DNA of 15,000 nt from the NCBI GenBank assembly GCA_040773965.1, contig JAXGVG010000033.1:1-15000 (forward strand). Direction: 5' to 3'. The position numbers and the translations under genes are program-made. Shown in pieces: positions 7,394-13,334 of this stretch. This DNA is from JAXGVG01 sp040773965 (GTDB taxonomy: Bacteria; Pseudomonadota; Alphaproteobacteria; UBA9219). Numbering within the stretch: the first letter of the stretch is position 1; the number at the start of each line of letters is the position of its first letter. The notes under the pieces were generated by a model. That model made no database searches. It was not told the origin of the DNA and saw only the letters and a program-made list of their open reading frames with translations.

Positions 7394-8013
7394 AAAAACC
7401 TTCTTTTCTTTTTTTCCGCCACGGCAATACGTTTGAACCCGGCGAACAGGCCGTCTGGATCGGCGCGTCCAGCAACCCGCCTTTGACAGCCGAAGGCGAG
7501 GCCCAGGCCGAGGCTGCGGCGCGCCATGTTCAGGACAACTACGCGCCCGTGGACGAAATCACGGCGGGCCCTTTGTTGCGCACGGTCCGTTTCGCTGAAA
7601 TCGTGTCGGACAAGCTGAATCAGAATTTCACTATCGACGACCGGCTGCGGGAAATCGACTACGGTTTTTGGGAGGGATTGAGCAAAACGGATATCATTCA
7701 GCGTTATGGCGTGCCGCTTCTCGAACAATGGGAGCAAAAAGGCCAATGGCCCGAAGGCATGGGATGGCTGCCGCTGCCTTCAGACCTGCAAAACGCGCTC
7801 AGCGGTTTTCTGAAAGAACAGCACAAGAAATTAACCGAGGGATCGCCATCGCGCATGGCGGTCACAAGCAACGGCATCCTGCGTACGATCTACGGGTTGA
7901 TAACCGGGAAAACGGCCGGCATTGAAGCCAAGGTCAAGACGGGGAATCTTTGCGTTCTTGAAGCGGAAGAACGCGGCTGGCGCATCGCGGCGTGGGATCA
8001 AAAAATCGCTTAG
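7390..8013 (+). CDS. histidine phosphatase superfamily protein lacking the second catalytic His
   Basis: A 207-residue member of the phosphoglycerate mutase-like (histidine phosphatase) superfamily. The nucleophile motif is present as 'FFRHGNT' (R10, H11, G12), along with 'GPLLRTVRFAE' (60-70) and the acid-donor region 'LREIDYGFWEG' (E88). The second conserved histidine, normally in 'SHGG' or 'THNG', is replaced: the segment reads 'AVTSNGILR' with Ser at 160. This may reduce activity, change substrate, or mark a subfamily with a different arrangement. It starts at an ATG overlapping the kdsB-like stop (ATGA), so the two are made together. A role in ulosonic-acid phosphate metabolism is an inference from context only. 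Its TAG overlaps the convergent pyrD stop (shared TTAG, 8010-8013). No terminator separates them. Confidence 0.85.
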   Translation: MKKPSFLFFRHGNTFEPGEQAVWIGASSNPPLTAEGEAQAEAAARHVQDNYAPVDEITAGPLLRTVRFAEIVSDKLNQNFTIDDRLREIDYGFWEGLSKTDIIQRYGVPLLEQWEQKGQWPEGMGWLPLPSDLQNALSGFLKEQHKKLTEGSPSRMAVTSNGILRTIYGLITGKTAGIEAKVKTGNLCVLEAEERGWRIAAWDQKIA

Positions 8014-9134
8014 GCCTTAAGGTCGGCGCCAACGGCTTCGGCCAGGGAGGCAAACCGGTCACGGCGCAAAAGAGCCGCCAGTTCGCGCTTGATCCGGCGC
8101 ACCGCCCAAGGTCCTTCGAAAATAAGCGCAGTGTAGATCTGAAGCATGGACGCGCCCGCGCGAATCTTCAAATAGGCGTCTTCGCCGCTGCCGATGCCGC
8201 CGCAGCCGATAAGGGGAATTTTTCCTTCGGTAAAGCGGTACATGTTGCCGAGAACGCGCGTCGACAGGCTGAACAAGGGACCTCCGGACAGGCCGCCTTC
8301 TTCTTTCGCTACGTCCCGGGGTATGTTGCTGGGACGCGAAAGCGTGGTGTTTCCTACGATCAGGCCGTGAACGCCGCTTGACAGGGCCACGGCGGCGATA
8401 TCCTTTTGCTGATCATCCGTAACATCCGGGGCTATTTTTACCAGAATGGGCATGTTGGGCGCATGAGCCTTGCGCGCATCCATAATCTTTCCAAGCAGCC
8501 TTGTCATGCTTTTGCGGCCCTGAAGTTCCCTCAAACCGGGCGTGTTGGGCGAGGATATATTGACGGTCAAAAAGTCCGCATAGGGCGCCATCTTGATCAG
8601 GCATGTAACGTAATCGGCCGCCTCATCCTTGCTGTCCTTGTTCCTGCCGATGTTGACGCCCAGGGGGTATTGCGATCGACGGGGTTTGTGCCGCCAATTT
8701 CCGAGATTTTCCGCGAAAGCGTCGGCGCCGATGCTGTTAAAGCCGAAACGGTTGATAAGAGCCTTGGCGTCCGTTGCCCGGAACATGCGCGGCTTGGGAT
8801 TGCCGGGTTGCGGCAGGGGGGTGACGGTCCCAACCTCGACATGGCCGAATCCGAAATGCATGAACGCATCGATAACCTGCGCCTGTTTGTCCAAACCGGC
8901 GGCAAGGCCGATTGGGTTCGGAAAATCCAGACCGAAAAGGGGCGTGCGCAAAAGAGGGTCGTCGTCGTCAAAAAACTGCGGACCGAGACCGAATTTGAGC
9001 ATTTTGATGGTCATTTCATGCGCAAGCTCGGGATTCAAGAGAAAAAGAAAGGGCCGGATAAGGGGATAGGGATCGAAGCCAAAGAGGGCCCACGGATTCG
9101 CCTTGTGATATGCTTTTCGTAAGCAATTTTTCAT
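8010..9134 (-). CDS. pyrD: dihydroorotate dehydrogenase (quinone), class 2
   Basis: Fourth step of UMP synthesis: oxidises dihydroorotate to orotate with FMN and passes electrons to membrane quinone. The 374-residue protein begins with the N-terminal membrane-association helices diagnostic of class 2 ('PLIRPFLFLLNPELAHE', 24-40). It then shows 'NPIGLAAGLDK' (73-83), 'VEVGTVTPLPQPGNPKPR' (99-116), 'RFGFNS' (129-134), 'VNISSPNTPGLRELQ' (191-205) containing the catalytic-base serine of this class, 'LVKIAPD' (231-237), 'GNTTLSR' (261-267) and the FMN phosphate-binding 'IGCGGIGSGEDAYLKIRAGAS' region split around 309-329. All expected residues appear present. I chose the ATG at 9134, which has AAAGG about 8 bases upstream. 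The reading frame stays open far beyond it (to 10439), but that extension is antisense to two other genes. Confidence 0.96.
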   Translation of the reverse strand: MKNCLRKAYHKANPWALFGFDPYPLIRPFLFLLNPELAHEMTIKMLKFGLGPQFFDDDDPLLRTPLFGLDFPNPIGLAAGLDKQAQVIDAFMHFGFGHVEVGTVTPLPQPGNPKPRMFRATDAKALINRFGFNSIGADAFAENLGNWRHKPRRSQYPLGVNIGRNKDSKDEAADYVTCLIKMAPYADFLTVNISSPNTPGLRELQGRKSMTRLLGKIMDARKAHAPNMPILVKIAPDVTDDQQKDIAAVALSSGVHGLIVGNTTLSRPSNIPRDVAKEEGGLSGGPLFSLSTRVLGNMYRFTEGKIPLIGCGGIGSGEDAYLKIRAGASMLQIYTALIFEGPWAVRRIKRELAALLRRDRFASLAEAVGADLKA

Positions 9135-9158
9135 GGCTACGGACCTTTTGGTTAAGAA

Positions 9159-9167
9159 GATATAGCA
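9159..9167 (-). promoter_or_regulatory. possible extended -10 element for pyrD
   Basis: On the minus strand TGCTATATC (9167 down to 9159) gives an extended TGn followed by TATATC, about 25 bases upstream of the pyrD ATG. No strong -35 box is seen. The 147-bp divergent region 9135-9281 must hold promoters for both pyrD and the regulator gene, so auto- or cross-regulation by the HTH protein is possible. Confidence 0.3.
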
Positions 9168-9245
9168 GAATGGCCTGCCGCCGCATGAAAAGCAATACGA
9201 AAGGACCCTTCCCAATACGCGCGCACTGAAGAACATTTTACCCGA

Positions 9246-9274
9246 TTGCACAAAGGATGAACACAAGATAATAT
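9246..9274 (+). promoter_or_regulatory. sigma70-like promoter of the regulator gene, probably leaderless
   Basis: TTGCAC (9246-9251), a 17-bp spacer and TAATAT (9269-9274); an overlapping GATAAT (9267-9272) is an alternative -10. The ATG at 9282 begins 7 bases after TAATAT, so transcription should start at or next to it. The only ribosome-site-like sequence (AAAGGA, 9252-9257) is 24 bases from the ATG, inside the promoter spacer, and cannot serve as a Shine-Dalgarno. Same geometry as the promoter at 88-116. Confidence 0.5.
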
Positions 9275-9281
9275 TCCTACC

Positions 9282-9905
9282 ATGCTTAAACATGCCGATA
9301 TATGGCGCGCCATCGACCGCTTGGCTGAACGGCACGGGCTGTCGCCTTCCGGACTGGCGCGCAAAGCGGGCCTGAGCCCGACTCTTTTCAACCCAAGCAA
9401 ACGCGTGACGGGCAAACGTAAGCGTTGGCCCTCGACCGAAAGCATCGCCCGGATCCTTATCGCAACGGGCTCGGATCTTGACGAATTTGTCGCGTTGGCA
9501 AGCGCGGAAGCTCCGGGACGCAAGAAATTGCCGCTTCTCGGCATGGCGGAAGCGGGACGGCCCGGCCTTTTCGACGAAGACGGTCACCCGGCGGGGCGCG
9601 GCTGGGATGACGTTCACCTGCCGGGATCCGCCGACCCTCACGCTTTTGTGTTGGAGATCGGCGGCAAAGGCCTGGAGCCCGTTTACCATGAAGGCGACAA
9701 GATCTTGGTATCGCCTGCCGAAAAGCCGCGTCGCGGCGACCGCGTGGCCGTTCGGACGGCTGACGGCGAAATATTGGTTAAACGGCTTGGCCGCGAAGGG
9801 GGCCAGAAACTGGAATTGATATCGCTTACCCCGGACCTTCCGCCCGTTACGCTTCTGCGCCGCGAGGTTAGCTGGATGTACCGCATTGTGTGGGCAAGCC
9901 AATAG
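9282..9905 (+). CDS. HTH/S24 LexA-like regulator without the catalytic serine
   Basis: A 207-residue cytoplasmic DNA-binding regulator. Residues 1-75 form a helix-turn-helix domain ('GLSPSGLARKAGLSPTLFN', about 19-37, then 'WPSTESIARIL'). Residues about 83-205 form a LexA/CI-type S24 dimerisation-protease domain. The Ala-Gly cleavage-type pair is present (A91-G92 in 'GMAEAGRPG') and the catalytic lysine is kept (K167 in 'EILVKRL'). The 'SGDSMEP' nucleophile motif, however, reads 'GGKGLEP', with Gly at 130 where Ser should be. Self-cleavage is therefore not expected, and the domain may only dimerise or sense a ligand. HTH/S24 proteins of this 'HADIWRAIDRLAERHGLSPSGLARKAG' type are, from memory, common in alphaproteobacteria. 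Its targets are unknown; the divergent pyrD and the downstream lysS are the first to consider. Confidence 0.88.
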   Translation: MLKHADIWRAIDRLAERHGLSPSGLARKAGLSPTLFNPSKRVTGKRKRWPSTESIARILIATGSDLDEFVALASAEAPGRKKLPLLGMAEAGRPGLFDEDGHPAGRGWDDVHLPGSADPHAFVLEIGGKGLEPVYHEGDKILVSPAEKPRRGDRVAVRTADGEILVKRLGREGGQKLELISLTPDLPPVTLLRREVSWMYRIVWASQ

Positions 9906-9929
9906 GTTTAAGAACAACGCTTTTACAGA

Positions 9930-11450
9930 ATGGCAAGAGAAAAAATGTCGAGTTCTTCCTCTCCTACCCCCCCCGCGGTTTCCTTCGAGGATGAAAAAGC
10001 CCGCCGCGAAGCAAGGCTGGCCAGGCTGACCGAAGGATACGGCAACCCGTTTCACGTCACAAAGTTCGACAAATCGCACAGCGCCGCCAAGGTTAAGGAA
10101 TCGTTCGCATCGTTGACTCCGGGCGAAAAAACGGATCGGGCCGTTCATGTGGCCGGCCGTGTCATGGCGATACGCAACAACGGCATGTTTATCGACATTC
10201 TGGACGATACGGACCGGCTTCAGGTTTTTCACGATTTGAAACAAGCGACTCCGGAACGTCTTGAGCTTCTGAAGTTGCTCGATCTGGGCGACATCATCGG
10301 CGTTGCGGGGCCGGTTCGCCGGACGCCGCGCGGCGAAATAACGGTCGATGCCGCGGACCTGAAGGTTCTCAGCAAGGCTTTGGAACCCCCGCCGGAAAAA
10401 TATCACGGGTTGAAAGATGTCGAGGCGCGTTTCCGTCACCGCGAACAGGACCTCGTGGCGTCGTCGCGCACGCGCGAGACATTGCGCGCGCGTTATAAAA
10501 TGGTTGCCGCGATCCGCCAGTTTCTCTTCGACCGCGGCTTTCTGGAAGTCGAAACCCCGATGCTACATGTCATTGCGGGAGGCGCGATCGCCAGACCGTT
10601 TGTCACGCACCATAATGCGCTGGATATGCCCCTTTTTCTGCGCATTGCGCCGGAACTTCATCTTAAACGGCTCGTTATCGGCGGCGTTTCGGAAAAAGTG
10701 TTTGAAATAAACCGTTGTTTCCGGAACGAGGGGATAAGCCCCAAACATAACCCTGAGTTTACGACGCTGGAACTTTACGAAGCTTACGTCGATTTTACGT
10801 CCATGATCGAGATTACGGAGGCGATCATTCATCATGCCGCGCTCACCCTTCATGGATCGTCGAAAGTGAAATATGGCGATAAGGAACTGGATTTCACGCC
10901 GCCGTGGCCGCGCAAAGGCATGGTGGATCTTATCCGCGAGCACAGCGGCCTCGACCTCTACGCCTTTCCCGATCCCGAAGAGGCGCGGCGGCAAGCCGAA
11001 AAGCACGGCGTTTCCATTGAGCCCGGCCTCAGCTGGGGCCAGATCGTCGAGGCGGCATTCGAACGCAAGGTTGAGGACAAGCTGATCCAGCCTACCCATG
11101 TCGTCGATTTGCCCAAGGAAATCTCGCCTCTTTCCAAGGCGTGGCCCGATCGTCCGCAGGTGGCCCAGCGTTTCGAGACGTACATCAATGGTTGGGAAAT
11201 CGCGAACGCTTTCAGCGAGCTGAACGATCCGCAAGAACAGCGGGCCCGTTTTCTTGAGCAGGCCGAACAAAAACGTGGCCCGGAGGACCCGCCGCATCCC
11301 ATCGACGACGATTTTATCAAGGCTCTGGCTTTTGGCATGCCCCCGATGGGCGGAATGGGAATGGGAATTGACCGTTTGGGCATGCTGATGACGGACAGCG
11401 CTTCCATACGCGAGGTTATTGCTTTTCCGACGATGCGGCCGGTTGAATAA
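9930..11450 (+). CDS. lysS: lysyl-tRNA synthetase, class II
   Basis: Charges tRNA-Lys with lysine in the cytoplasm. The 506 residues show an N-terminal OB-fold anticodon-binding domain (about 72-148: 'VHVAGRVMAIRNNGMFIDI') followed by the class II catalytic core. Motif 1 lies around 'FLFDRGFLEVETPML' (198-212), the lysine-specific 'AGGAIARPFVTHHNAL' at 216-231, motif 2 'FEINRCFRNEGIS' to 'HNPEFTTLELYEAY' (258-286), and motif 3 'GMGMGIDRLGM' to 'VIAFPTMRP' (475-504) with R482. This is the class II enzyme, whereas many alphaproteobacteria use the unrelated class I LysRS (lysK). Start is uncertain: ATG at 9930, or ATG at 9945 which is preceded by an A/G-rich AAGAGAAAAA. It lies 24 bp after the regulator and 22 bp before the small helical protein, so the three may be one transcript. 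Confidence 0.96.
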   Translation: MAREKMSSSSSPTPPAVSFEDEKARREARLARLTEGYGNPFHVTKFDKSHSAAKVKESFASLTPGEKTDRAVHVAGRVMAIRNNGMFIDILDDTDRLQVFHDLKQATPERLELLKLLDLGDIIGVAGPVRRTPRGEITVDAADLKVLSKALEPPPEKYHGLKDVEARFRHREQDLVASSRTRETLRARYKMVAAIRQFLFDRGFLEVETPMLHVIAGGAIARPFVTHHNALDMPLFLRIAPELHLKRLVIGGVSEKVFEINRCFRNEGISPKHNPEFTTLELYEAYVDFTSMIEITEAIIHHAALTLHGSSKVKYGDKELDFTPPWPRKGMVDLIREHSGLDLYAFPDPEEARRQAEKHGVSIEPGLSWGQIVEAAFERKVEDKLIQPTHVVDLPKEISPLSKAWPDRPQVAQRFETYINGWEIANAFSELNDPQEQRARFLEQAEQKRGPEDPPHPIDDDFIKALAFGMPPMGGMGMGIDRLGMLMTDSASIREVIAFPTMRPVE

Positions 11451-11472
11451 ATTAAGACAAGGAGAGGATTTC

Positions 11473-11877
11473 ATGGCCGTCGAGGCGCTGAAGTTGTATC
11501 AGGGAAGCGACTGGACGACGCATCGATGGCCGGTTGCGCAGGCCTTTGACACGCTTGAGAGGCTTCAGGACTTGTGTTTGTGCCGCGCGGACGTCAAAGA
11601 AGGGCTTTTTGCCGAAGACCCGGCCGAGTTGCTCAACGACATAAAGGATCTTTGCGACGACCTGGCGGCCGATCTGACGGCGGTTGAGGCCGAACTTTTC
11701 CCCGTCCTTCAAAGCCGGATGGCCCATTGGTGGCTGACTTTTGAAATGCGCCATTACCTGAACGAAATTCGGCAAAAAGCGAAGCAGTCGTCGCTCTCAT
11801 TTTCGGAAGTTTTATTTGATGGCATTCTGGCCCGTGTGAAGCATATCAAAAACGCGCTGAGACGACTCGACCAATAA
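11473..11877 (+). CDS. small all-helical protein of unknown function
   Basis: A 134-residue protein I do not recognise. It has no signal peptide or membrane segment and looks almost entirely helical, with acidic amphipathic stretches ('DPAELLNDIKDLCDDLAADLTAVEAELF') followed by an aromatic patch ('HWWLTFEMRHYLNEIRQ') and a basic C-terminal helix ('RVKHIKNALRRLDQ'). Three cysteines cluster in the first half (two in 'DLCLCRADV', one in 'DLCDD'). The ATG at 11473 is preceded by a strong AAGGAGAGG ribosome site. The frame extends upstream to 11419 but that part overlaps the end of lysS and is not needed. Placement 22 bp after lysS suggests co-transcription. No function can be assigned. Confidence 0.75.
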   Translation: MAVEALKLYQGSDWTTHRWPVAQAFDTLERLQDLCLCRADVKEGLFAEDPAELLNDIKDLCDDLAADLTAVEAELFPVLQSRMAHWWLTFEMRHYLNEIRQKAKQSSLSFSEVLFDGILARVKHIKNALRRLDQ

Positions 11878-11904
11878 AAAACCCGGGGGAGATTTCCCCC
11901 GGGT
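11876..11904 (-). terminator. strong intrinsic terminator for the minus-strand secreted-protein gene
   Basis: A perfect 10-bp inverted repeat, ACCCGGGGGA (11881-11890) and TCCCCCGGGT (11895-11904), encloses a 4-base loop. Read on the minus strand it ends in a run of T residues (complement of the A run at 11876-11880) and begins 18 bases after the stop of the gene at 11923-12456. On the plus strand no T run follows, so it is probably efficient only for minus-strand transcription, though it may slow RNA polymerase leaving the upstream plus-strand gene. Confidence 0.85.
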
Positions 11905-11922
11905 CAATCGTCGCACGAAAGG

Positions 11923-12456
11923 TTATTGAGGCGGAGGATAGGCTATGTGGCCCAGGGGCGACATAACCGGTTCCTGCGTGTTGCCGGGCGCGGGATCGAT
12001 AAATGGAGAATTGCCCTTCTGATGCCGCGTCATCTTCTTGAAGATGCGTTCGTTCTCGGCGTTTTTCCTCATTTCTTCAAAGCGGATGCGGTTTTCCTGC
12101 ATCATTTTGTCGTACATGGCGCGCCGCTTTTCATGCTCGGCTTTCATTTGATCGCATTCCGCCTTCTTTTTTTCGAACCTGTCCTTGCACTTTTTGCTCT
12201 TTGCGCAATCCGCGCTCATCTTTTCGGGCATTTTCATGCAGGCGCGGAACTTTTTGGCCATCAATTTGGCATGTTTGGAACCCCTTGCGACTGGCGGCGG
12301 TCCGGGAGGAGCGGGCGTTTCCGACGCGGATGCGGCGCCCGGGGGCTTTGGACCCGCAGGGGGAGCGTTTCTTTCTTTGGCATATCCAGGCGCGGCCATA
12401 GCCAGGCCAAAGCCCAGCACGGCAAGACAACACATTGTTTGCAAGGTTTTGTGCAT
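11923..12456 (-). CDS. secreted Lys/Met-rich protein with twin Cx10C motif
   Basis: A 177-residue exported protein of unknown function. The N-terminus is a Sec signal peptide ('MHKTLQTMCCLAVLGFGLAMAAPGYA', likely cut after AMA at residue 21 or after GYA at residue 26). Then comes a Pro/Ala-rich linker (30-60) and a highly charged helical segment (about 60-148), and finally a Pro-rich tail. The helical part carries exactly four cysteines, C73, C84, C90 and C101, spaced Cx10C-x5-Cx10C. This could form a helical hairpin held by two disulfides, reminiscent of eukaryotic CHCH proteins. It also contains about ten methionines, so metal binding is possible. I chose the ATG at 12456 because it gives a signal peptide and is preceded by GGGGAGAAATATC. 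The frame runs further upstream to 12579 but into the adjacent gene. Confidence 0.8.
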   Translation of the reverse strand: MHKTLQTMCCLAVLGFGLAMAAPGYAKERNAPPAGPKPPGAASASETPAPPGPPPVARGSKHAKLMAKKFRACMKMPEKMSADCAKSKKCKDRFEKKKAECDQMKAEHEKRRAMYDKMMQENRIRFEEMRKNAENERIFKKMTRHQKGNSPFIDPAPGNTQEPVMSPLGHIAYPPPQ

Positions 12457-12556
12457 GATATTTCTCCCCAGTAGGTTAAGGCAAGAAAATGCTTCCGATA
12501 AGAGCGCGTTCGGGAAAGCACGGCCGGACGGTAACGTCTCTTCCAGATTAAGGGGC

Positions 12557-12569
12557 ATCGAACATCGAT
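12557..12569. repeat. short perfect inverted repeat in the intergenic region
   Basis: ATCGA (12557-12561), ACA, TCGAT (12565-12569). It lies directly after the stop of the cyclo-ligase gene and about 100 bases upstream of the twin-Cx10C gene start. It might be an operator half-pair for the 113-bp minus-strand spacer 12457-12569, but it is short and could be chance. Confidence 0.25.
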
Positions 12570-13196
12570 TCAAGGCCAAAAGACGCCCGCATCCGTTACC
12601 ACGGCGTCCAGGGGTTCATCGTTCTCGTCGGCGGGCACGGCGGCGACGGCCTGTTCCGAAAAACCGAGCCCCACGGCCAAAATTCGGTGTTGCCGGCGAA
12701 GGAAGGCAAGTGTGCGATCGTAATAGCCCCCTCCATAACCGAGTCGTTTTCCTTTTTTATCAAAAGCCAAAAGAGGCACAAGAAGAACCGACGGCGTGAC
12801 AGAAGGCGCCGTGTCGGGGGGTTCGAAGACCGAGCCGAGGGGACCCTGAACAAGCTTGCTTCCGGGGAACCATTCGCGGAAAGATAGCAAAGCAGATCCG
12901 CGCACGACACAGGGCAGGCAAACGCGGTGTTTGGCTCTTAGCAGCGCGCCGACAAGAGGCGCGGGATCGATTTCGCCCCGGCAGGGGCAATAACCGGCAA
13001 TAAGGCTTGCTGGAGGCAAAGAGACGTTCGAAAGAAAAACGTCGCGAAGTTTTTGAGATGCGTCGGGCCGGTTGTTTCCGGCAGAAAAGCGCCGCGCCAT
13101 CATTGTGCTGCGCAGACTTTTTTTCAAAGAAGACAGATCGTCAGCCGGGGACATGGGGTTATTTGTGACAAAAAACGCCCGAAGTCCATAGCGCAT
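12570..13196 (-). CDS. 5-formyltetrahydrofolate cyclo-ligase (MTHFS)
   Basis: Converts 5-formyltetrahydrofolate to 5,10-methenyltetrahydrofolate with ATP, recycling folate in the cytoplasm. The product has 208 residues from the start used here. The N-terminal 'LKKSLRSTMMARR' helix provides the basic ATP/folate-binding residues. 'IAGYCPCRGEIDPAPLV' fits the first strand and helix, and the family signature 'VPLLAFDKKGKRLGYGGGYYDR' (split: 'VPLLAFDKKGKRLG' then 'YGGGYYDR') is intact. The C-terminal 'DEPLDAVVTDAGVF' matches the family end. The start at 13196 has AAAGGA four bases before the ATG. An alternative ATG at 13154 gives a more usual N-terminus but has no ribosome site. In many proteobacteria this gene follows 6S RNA; none is evident here. 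It is transcribed divergently from the unknown gene at 13335. Confidence 0.93.
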   Translation of the reverse strand: MRYGLRAFFVTNNPMSPADDLSSLKKSLRSTMMARRFSAGNNRPDASQKLRDVFLSNVSLPPASLIAGYCPCRGEIDPAPLVGALLRAKHRVCLPCVVRGSALLSFREWFPGSKLVQGPLGSVFEPPDTAPSVTPSVLLVPLLAFDKKGKRLGYGGGYYDRTLAFLRRQHRILAVGLGFSEQAVAAVPADENDEPLDAVVTDAGVFWP

Positions 13197-13334
13197 TAAG
13201 TCCTTTAAAAAATTAAGCAAAAAGGCTTTTTTCGGTGAAGAAAAAGAACTGTTGAATAAGAATTAACCTATTTAGCCTAAGGCTTTTCTTTCAACCGCCT
13301 GAATTTCGAATCACAAACGGACGTTGTTTAATAA
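13197..13334. promoter_or_regulatory. AT-rich divergent promoter region
   Basis: A 138-bp stretch clearly richer in A+T than its neighbours separates two divergent genes and must hold both promoters. I see a small hairpin AGCC-TAA-GGCT (13274-13284) and a T/A-rich imperfect inverted repeat around 13225-13250. No confident -35/-10 pair could be placed for either gene. Confidence 0.45.

Noticed and set aside
9135..10439. Long open frame extending pyrD upstream by about 435 codons on the minus strand
   Set aside because: It is antisense to the S24 regulator and the start of lysS, shows no domain, and pyrD has a good ATG with ribosome site at 9134.
12185..12799. 204-codon plus-strand open frame across the secreted protein and cyclo-ligase genes
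   Set aside because: Antisense to two well-supported minus-strand genes; Arg-rich shadow translation.
13197..13334. 6S RNA (ssrS), often found upstream of the cyclo-ligase gene
   Set aside because: The gap is shorter than a 6S RNA (about 180 nt), is divergently flanked, and shows no long rod-like hairpin with a central bubble.
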